Positions 40,001-49,000 of a stretch of 64,000 nucleotides of DNA are shown here, piece by piece. The number at the start of each line of letters is the position of its first letter. The stretch's first letter is position 1. The DNA is from Nectonema munidae (Eukaryota > Nematomorpha > Nectonematoida > Nectonematidae), in the NCBI GenBank assembly GCA_030549495.1, contig JAUIRK010000509.1:990501-1054500 (forward strand). The letters run 5' to 3'. Made by a program: the position numbers and the translations under genes. The notes under the pieces were generated by a model. It had not been told where the DNA came from. It ran no database searches and saw only the letters and a list, made by a program, of their open reading frames with translations.

Positions 40001-43000
40001 ATTATCCTAAGTTAAGGGATATTTAAAAAATCGAAAATATGTAGGTAAGTAATAAAATATTTACTATGTAATAAACTTATAATAAACTCATTTCATGTAT
40101 CATGGTTTCTAAGCTCTATTTATGAAAATATAAAAATGATTTTCTACTTCAAGGTAGGTGGTAGGTTACCATAACACAGGGGGGTTTTTCGATAATTTTA
40201 GAACAAAAAAATCGTCCTTATATCTGACGGTGTAGCTATTTACTGTAACCTAGAGTGAATTATGCTAATGTTTTAGTGTCATTTTTTTGTTCAACGATAT
40301 CAAGGAAATTTGATTTTATGATTATGATAAAGTCTAGATCATGCTTTTTTACTTTGATAGAACTACTTTGAATCAGAGGTATTTTCTTCGGATAAAATTG
40401 ATCTCAAAAATCCCTGGGTCAAGAATAAAAAAGGCCTGCACACAAACTATATCAGATTCTATGAAATGCAAGATTCCTCTGAAGAAGATTCCGACATGGA
40501 AGTCTCTGATTCAAAACCCAAAATCTCTCGTAATTCCTTTTATTTGCATTTCACATGTTTAATCCATGATCTCTTTATCAGTAAAAAAAATAAAAGTGGA
40601 CTCCAAAACAATATCCCTTGCCAGGAGTCAATCTCCATTAACCTTCAACGTAATAATACTCCAACGTAGTAATGAAGATTGCGTTTCCATCAAAAAATAC
40701 GAAAGGATGAGGGATTTATAAAAACACAATTGTGATTCGCAAGCCAAAAAAATTTGGTTTGGAGGTGACTTAAAAGTGAGAAGGTGAAAAAGAGTCTGTG
40801 TACCTGGGAAAATCTTTATCACTATGTAGAGTGTAGAGTCACGCGACAACAAAGCAAACATCGAGATGCATTTAAGCCACCAGGATTCAATGAGCACACC
40901 AGCATAATATACGTGCATGCCTTATTAACAACATATGGTATATAGAGAGTGGACTTTTTCCCAAACGCTCATTACGGGCTTTCATTCATTTTTTAATCGA
41001 ATTTTTCTAGAATAAGTGCCTTTTTGATCTTTGGAAAAAAGTCCTTGCTTTTTGAGATTTATTTCCTTCTCTATTTCTTAGATGTGTATTCAATTTTTAA
41101 TTTCTTTACTTTTTACTTCAAACTCCATTTTCATTAATTTGACACGTTTCGTATGCATTTTTGTGAAAAATTATTTTCACTATCAGTAGGCTATTTTTAA
41201 AACGAAAATATTAAAATTTATATATTCCAACATTATAAGAATGTATACGGAACTGTTATCAGAAAGTGCTGAATAGAATTCCCTAAGCTAAAAAGGCATA
41301 CAACATGCCAAATCTTTATTAGAAAGAATATTTCGCCTATCTCAATCTTTTTTAACTTAGGTCAGGTAGAAAGCAAAACGTTGAAACAGACTGACTCCTA
41401 GAGTGCTTTTAAAAAAGATTTGTCATACTATCCAGCTATATTCCTCATTCATATTTTGCAGGGCATAGTGTGATGACAGCCCTTCTCTCTGACCCTTTTA
41501 CCATATGAAGTTTATATATAGTTGAGAGGAAACACGGAAAACCTTATTTAACACGCATTTTTCATTGTCCGCACTTTTGTCAAATCTTTAGCGAATGCAT
41601 ATTATGTTCTTTATTGTATACGAATTGATTCCCTATTCGGGCGCAACTTTATTACAAAAATCAGTGTTAAAAGTTCAACTTAACATTTTATGCTTGGTGA
41701 AAATGGACCTGCTATTAGCTTCTTAAGAGAAATCATCATCGTTCAATCATCTTGACAAAAATGTTTTTAAAAATCAGTAGCCATGGTTCATTTTAATAAA
41801 TCGATCGGTGCGAGCTAGGAAAAAGATTTTGTAGCTTTGGTTCTACGAAGCCCCGACCTTTTTATCCTGTTTCTAATGCATATACCTGATCTGAGAGTTC
41901 TCCGACTTCATAGCATCCAAAATATTGACTTTGACGGCATTTCCAGTATTCCTTCTAAAATCACTAATTTTAGGTGTAGTTGTGTGTTACTTTTTTTCCT
42001 ATAAATTCCTCAAACATGTTACACTTTAGAAAAAAACTGCAGTCTTTCATTTGACACATTTTCTCATTTGTACCACAAACCTGATTCCGGTGTCCCAAAC
42101 TTTTGCGAAGAGACAAAGAAAGAAACTGATGGTAAGAGAATCGCCATTTTAAATTTAATCCACTTCCTTTTCTTCTCGACTTTTTGCAATCAATCCTAAA
42201 ATGAATCACTCCCTGTTGAATTTTTATAAATTCCAAATATGTATAAAATGGGTGTTAGGTATTTTTTTTCTTTCATCAAATATTTATTTAGCTTACTTTT
42301 AAAAAAACTAACATACTCGCCCATATATATATATATATAAGAATATTGAGTTTCCAGTTTTCCAAGATATTTTAGGAGCAAAGGATCAAAATTAAGCAAA
42401 GATACACTGAGTTATGTAATAGGATGCTTGTGAATACATCGCAAAATCTCTTCTCAAAAACTCTTTAAGTTTCTTTTGCGATTTGCAATGCATTTGCTTT
42501 ACTCTAATCACAACATTCGTTAACTTGCGAATCTGAGCGGAGCAAGCGATGTATCATTTTACAAGTTATACAAAATAATGTTCGTAAAACTTCGTCAAAT
42601 GTGCGCTTAGTCTTGAATGATGAAAGACTTGCCGTTCTTTGTTCGCTGTTAAATCCTATTGCAAAAGTAAATGGACGAACTCGCCTCCTTAAGGATGTGC
42701 TAATAGATTTTGTATTTTCTTAAGCCGTTTAAATTATTTTTGATGTCCTACGATTTTGTATGCAATTTTTAGTAGATGCTGATTCCCAAAAACCAAATTC
42801 CCAAGTTAAGATGGATCTGTACTTTGTTTTGGAGTTGAGTAAGCACAAAAGTCCGCAAAGTAGAATTCCAGAAAATGCTGAAGTTAAGAGGTGGGTAATT
42901 TTTATTTCGTTTTTTTCCGTTTTCACGAGATTAACCGTAGGCTGTTATTTATGACTCGGACACCCCCCCCCGTGACATTATCCCAAATTTTATCCAAAAA

Positions 43001-46000
43001 ATGAGATTTTAGTCTCTATATTTTAAGGAATTATATTAGTTCTTATAATTAAAATGACATTACATACAATGCACGTTGCAATTAGTTATGTAAGTATTTC
43101 AAGTCTTCAAGTATTTTGTGCACCCTTCAATTAACAGCATATGTTTAATGACACTAACTGCCTGCCTAACTCAATGGTCATTCTTTAAATTTTTAACACA
43201 AGTGGTAGAGTATAAACTTTTTTACCACGATTGAAATGTTAATCAATCAAGATTTTTTGATAACAGATAACTTTTTTTAAAAAACAAGATCTTTTACATT
43301 CTTTATCTAAGCAAACTTGTTCAGGCTTGAAAACTTTAGCTTTTGCAAATAACTCTCAAAAGTTAATATAAGAGTATGATACTCTTAAAAGTCATAAAAA
43401 AAATTAAATCACATTTTATTACTTTTAATCATTGTTTCCATTTTGTAGATCGAATTCTTCGCAAAGTATCGCCTTCTCACAAAATGAATACTGCTGCAGA
43501 AACAAAACTTTTCTCTCAAAAATAGCGTTAAGTAAACTTTTAGCATACTCTTTCTCCAATCCACTTCTTCACTCTCACCATCGAGTCTATGAAAGTTACC
43601 CCTATCTACATTAACCCCCAATGAACTTCTCTCTAAAGCACTTAACACTATTGACTCAATTACTAACTGGGCTGACCGATGTTTGAGCAACGGATTAAAT
43701 TCAAAACTAACAAATAAATAATATTGAATTTCTCAAATTATTTGTTATTTGTCTCTGTTACAAGTATTTTTTAATTTTTGAAATTATCATATCTACAAAA
43801 AGTTTATTCGTAAATTGAGAAACGGACAACTTTTTAAAAACTTGCTAAACTAAGCATTAAAATAATCTATTTTTGACCAAATGAAAATTCATCTATAGCC
43901 TTATTGACCTAGTGAATATAATAGACCTTATTGACATAAATAGTTTTCAGTTTTAGTCGAAAACATAGCGTACTCTTTAAATGATTTATAAGATCAAAGT
44001 TTTCTACCTTTTTTCTCTGTAGACGACTCTTGTAAAATTTTTTTTTAAAAAATCACTAAAACTCGAGATTTAGGTCTTTATCTTGGCAAGCAAGACAGTT
44101 TTCTAGTACACTGTGGTAAAATCAAGTTTTGAAAAAACACGAATCCAATAACTGTCAACTCAGAGAATATTATTTACATTTTGAGCGTTTTTCTTTATAA
44201 ATTGTATTTTACTTAGAGTCTAACATACTTACTTATGCGTATACTAAAGAAAACCTTGAGCTTTTTTTTAATCTGCAAGAAGTGATTCTTGTGGTTGCAA
44301 ATTAGTGAGGCGTCACATACATCCATTTATTTGATAAAAATTTCCTTAATTTCATCTCAAAAAGAGTCAAATTCTTAATGAAAAAAGCTTAGTACCTCAC
44401 AGTCCCAATAATAAAAGGTTTCAGGAAAACCAATCATTACCGATTTAGGAAACACAATACCATAATGTGAAGTAAATTGACATCACCGCATCCAAGTGTG
44501 AATCCATCAATATACGTGTCTCTTCAACAATTTTTTAATTCTCTCTAAACCCCCTATAACTTTCTGTAGAGGCCTTCTGGTTCAGTGAGACTCTTTTGCG
44601 AAGGACTTCTTTAGATGCATCCAGAAATTGACTTTATTGTGGCGTTTATTAAAGTGGTTAAACGTGGTTGCACTGTTTCTCAGTGATCGGTTGTGCCTTA
44701 AACTGCTGATTTAGCGCCATAATTGCGCTTTGCTTCAACAAACTCTAATCTTTGTTTGTGTCCTTAGATAAAGCGCGAAAAAAGCTCTACTTCAAATGTC
44801 CTCTTAAAGTCCTGCTTCCCTTTTCTCCCTTTCCCGCGGACAACTGGCATGCGAAGTTTGCTTCCAAAAATGCCGACTTATGGTCGCCAAGTGACGCATC
44901 ATCAACGAAGCAGCCCGCTACCTACGACTACAAGCAATTGCTGACCGAACTCGCCAAAGCCGCCACTCTTGCCCAAATCATTGAGAGCAGTCAAGAAAAG
45001 GCGCTGCACTACTACCGAAACTTGAACGCTCTTCAAGACACCATTTCCCATTCCAAGCTGTCGAAGAAGAAAATTCTAGATCAACCCGGTTATTTTAACA
45101 GCATTCATTTGCCCGATGGGGCGTGAGTAACCTTGTCTAGATGTACGCTTCGATATCACAAGGTATTTGGTTAGAATCTTAGTTCGAGACAGGTGCAATT
45201 GTGCAATATCGATTTTCCACTCCTACCTTTATTCAAAGCCTTCAACTAGAAGGGAATAGAAGTCGGGCTTCTGGTTGTGACTTCGTAGACTCTTTGATAT
45301 ATATATATTATATACAGGGTCTAAGCCAGGAAAGAGCTTGAGGGCCTTATGGACCTCTCTTAATTTTTCAAACACATCTTCTATAGAAGATGTATGAAAT
45401 AGTTAAATAAGCCTTTTAAAAAGAGGATATAAGCATTTATAACTTACATCTTATATTGTGCATCCCACTAATTTCAGTTATTTGAAAGTAAAATGAGTTT
45501 ATAGAATATTTGTGCAAAGAGTTTTATATTTCTTCAAATTTTGATCATTTTTACTTGTTGCAAAAGAAAACTATCAAAGATTTTCTTTAATTTTTTTTGT
45601 TTTCCTTTGCAACAAGTAAAAATGATTAAAATTTGAAGAAATATAAAACTCTTTGCACAAATATTCTATAAACTCAAAGTCTATTTTAGAAAATCTTGAG
45701 TCAGATTGTAGAAATATATTTAAAATAAATACCCCTAGAAGAAAATTTAAGAACTGATTCCGCCTTTCTTGCCGATATCTTTCACTTAAAGCAAGGCCCA
45801 TTCATCTTTCTTTATTCAACGTTTTCATGGTGTCTTAAACTTTTAAAAAGGTCACCTCATGTTTATGAAAGCAATTTCCTCTTTTGTGATTAAGGCCTTC
45901 ACTTTACAATTGTATTATATTCAGAAAAGACATTCACGTTGCTGGCTTGGTTCACATCCAATTGAAAGGAAGTTCAGTAAAAAGCTTTTGATCAAAATGG

Positions 46001-49000
46001 TCGTAAATGAATGTGAAGCACTTTTTACTAAAATGTCATTTAAGAACCAAGTAAGGGTGTAAACACGCTGATTGGTGGAAATGCTATCAATCAAAGCATT
46101 CATTCTATGATTTGTGGGTAATGTAAGATCCACTTTGTGAAAATCTAAATTGCAGAGGAAGGTATAAGCTGCATCAACTTTCTGAGTGCAGCGAAACGAG
46201 TAATCAAAGATTCATTCATTCTATCAAATAAACACTTAACCTGGTGCTTACTTTTAAGAGACTCGATACTCGAACTTACAGTACTAAAATTATGAGACTT
46301 GGAATCAACTGATGGAAACTCTGAACTTTAGAATGGGAGAGTCAATATTATGATTAATATGATATGTAAAAATTCAATATTTTGTTGCTGCGGTCCATTT
46401 CTTGGATGACTTGAAGATAGGCGTAGTCCATTGTGGGGTGCTAAGATTCACTTTTGGAGTATTCAAACTTTTTTATCTTTCGGACAACGCAAAGTACATC
46501 TTTTGCAAGTTGATTTGATATGTGCCAAGAACAAGCAAGTAACACTATGATTGTGAGAGAAAATGGCTCTAACATCTTGCAATCATTGCGTTGAATGATG
46601 GATGCAGAAATCTGACGTTGATTATGTCCTAGACGGGTAAATTGGGAACCTATTCTTACTTGGCCGAGTCAACAATTTGATTGTTTTGGCGTAAGATGCA
46701 TTTAAGAAGTATTGATTCATTAGTTCAATCAAGTTGCTGAAGACAACAAGTTTTATTTAGATTTTGCTGGTTTAATGTGAGTAATTTTTGTTCATTTATC
46801 TGAAAACATCTTCTTTATCTTCATTATCATAAAAAAAATTTACAAAGTGAACAAATTTTATTAAGTTTATAATTTCTTATACCAATTTTTAACAAAATTG
46901 GAATTTTAAAGGAAAATCAGAATCAACATACTATAACTTGTAAAAATTTTAAACAGCTGTATTCCTTATTGTGTTTTACCATTATTCAGACAGAAGAAGG
47001 CTGCTGTCTTTGATTCCGCACAACTCAAATAAATAGAGAAAAAATTTACAGGGTCTTCCCTTTCATATTATATACATTAAAAGATTTATAAGTAAGAATA
47101 AAAATGTATCGATAGGGTCAATTTTGATTATAACAAACTTAATTTCCTCATGATATTGGTTTTCCCTTTTTTTTTATAAAAAACAACTTTTCAAATATTA
47201 GTTTAATATTCTTTTCGGTTCAACGGCTATTGATGTACATTACGGCTATTGATGTTAACACTACATAGCTAAAATTTCATTTTCACAGATACATAATACT
47301 TTTTTTTCGCGGTCTTTTTTAGAAGATTCAAATTTTCCTGATCTTTCTTTCCTATCACAGCAGCTTTTCAAAAATAAGCTTAGAAGATCACATTCTTTTT
47401 ACGGTATCCATTAACATTTTTAATTGGCCTTTGGTAATATTACATTTTTGTCGTTTCACTTTTCATCTATTTAAGCTTTAGTGTAAGTTGATACACATTT
47501 TAAAGATATCATTAAACTAAAAGTAATGGTGGTCTGAGTACATTTGGGTAGCGAACCTTTGTCCAGACTTTGCAATTTTCTTATATCTTTTCAAATGAGT
47601 TATTTAGTAGGAAAGTCAGTTAATTTCTACGGTTATTTAGTTTGAGATTACAATAAGTTTTTTTCGTTTAGACACCTAGTCAAATTTTTAGTTAACGAGG
47701 TTAGTAACCTTTCATTTCATAGTCCACGCTCTAATAATTTTAGCAAATCGTTCCAAAACTGCCCTCCATGATGCTTGATGGTGGTGGGAAGAGCGCGACT
47801 TTATATACAGTTCATGTATGCATCTATTTGTCATTTTACTTTTTAACTACTATATGTATGTATTGGTAGGGCTTGAGTAAGGCTGGCTAGATACACTTCG
47901 CTTTGATACCACAAGGTGTTGGCTTGATCTAGTGCTCGTAGAAACTCGGAGAAATTAGACTCGGCGTTTATTTGGACAACTTAACGATACTCGCGTAAAA
48001 GTCGAGTCATTCTCGTATTTTTACGTAGTTAAAATTTGACTTAATTTTAAATTTTCTTATTTTAAAATGAGATTCGCATGGCGTCTCTAAATTTTATGTA
48101 GAAATTAAAAATTAAAAGCGTCTTGGAGACATTCACTCAACTCAAGATATACAATAAATTTTGTAGGTTATGCTATCTAGAAGATAAATGTCAAGTATAA
48201 GCGTAAAACGAACTTTAGTTGAGAAGAACCAGAATTAGAAAATGCTCTTTCTGTTTCAATCCAAGTTTAGGTTCTATTGAACGAAGCGCTTAATATATAT
48301 AAGTTTAAGACTTTCAGTTCGAGAACGAGTTGATTCAAAATATTTGAATTCATTTTAAGAATCAAGTTTATCCGTGGAATGAATGTTTAGATTTTGAGTC
48401 TAATTTTTTCATTTCAGTCAAAAATGATATATAGTTTATTTAATTTTAAACATATATACTAACGAGACTAACAAAACCTGTTTGTAATACAATTGGGAAG
48501 AGGTAATTTTTCATCTCACTACTTCATATCTAGTAGGTCTTGTAAGTAATCAACCCTATATACTTTAAATAGTCTTACATTTTTTAATCCCAAGTCGTTT
48601 TGTTGGAGTTTGTTATTTGGATCCAAGCTCAACGCTTCTTTGTTCATAGTTCAACGCAACCAGTAGAATTGTGTCTTCTCAATGAAGACACAAGGTACCC
48701 TTGTATAATAATATGGTGTTTCGGTTTCTTGAATATTGGTGATGTACCGATGATTGGCATTGTGGATTTTATTAGCCGAATTTTATTCTTATTTTTAGAA
48801 CGTAATATATCAGTAGTGTATACCCTATATACATGAGTTGGAATAAGTTTATTGGCAGTAGCCGAACAAAGCACATAAGAACAGTTGCGATGGATAAAAA
48901 AAGTGGATGGAAAGAGAAGCAGGGGAAGACAACGCAAAAGATGGACTAGCAGAACGACTCCAAGATCATGGTCTTTACAAAGGGGGTGCTTACGACAGGA

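Noticed and set aside
46400-46450. Minus-strand frame MDYAYLQVIQEMDRSN after an acceptor-like 'aatcttag'
   Set aside because: Only about 25 codons, no donor or partner exon, and no known match.
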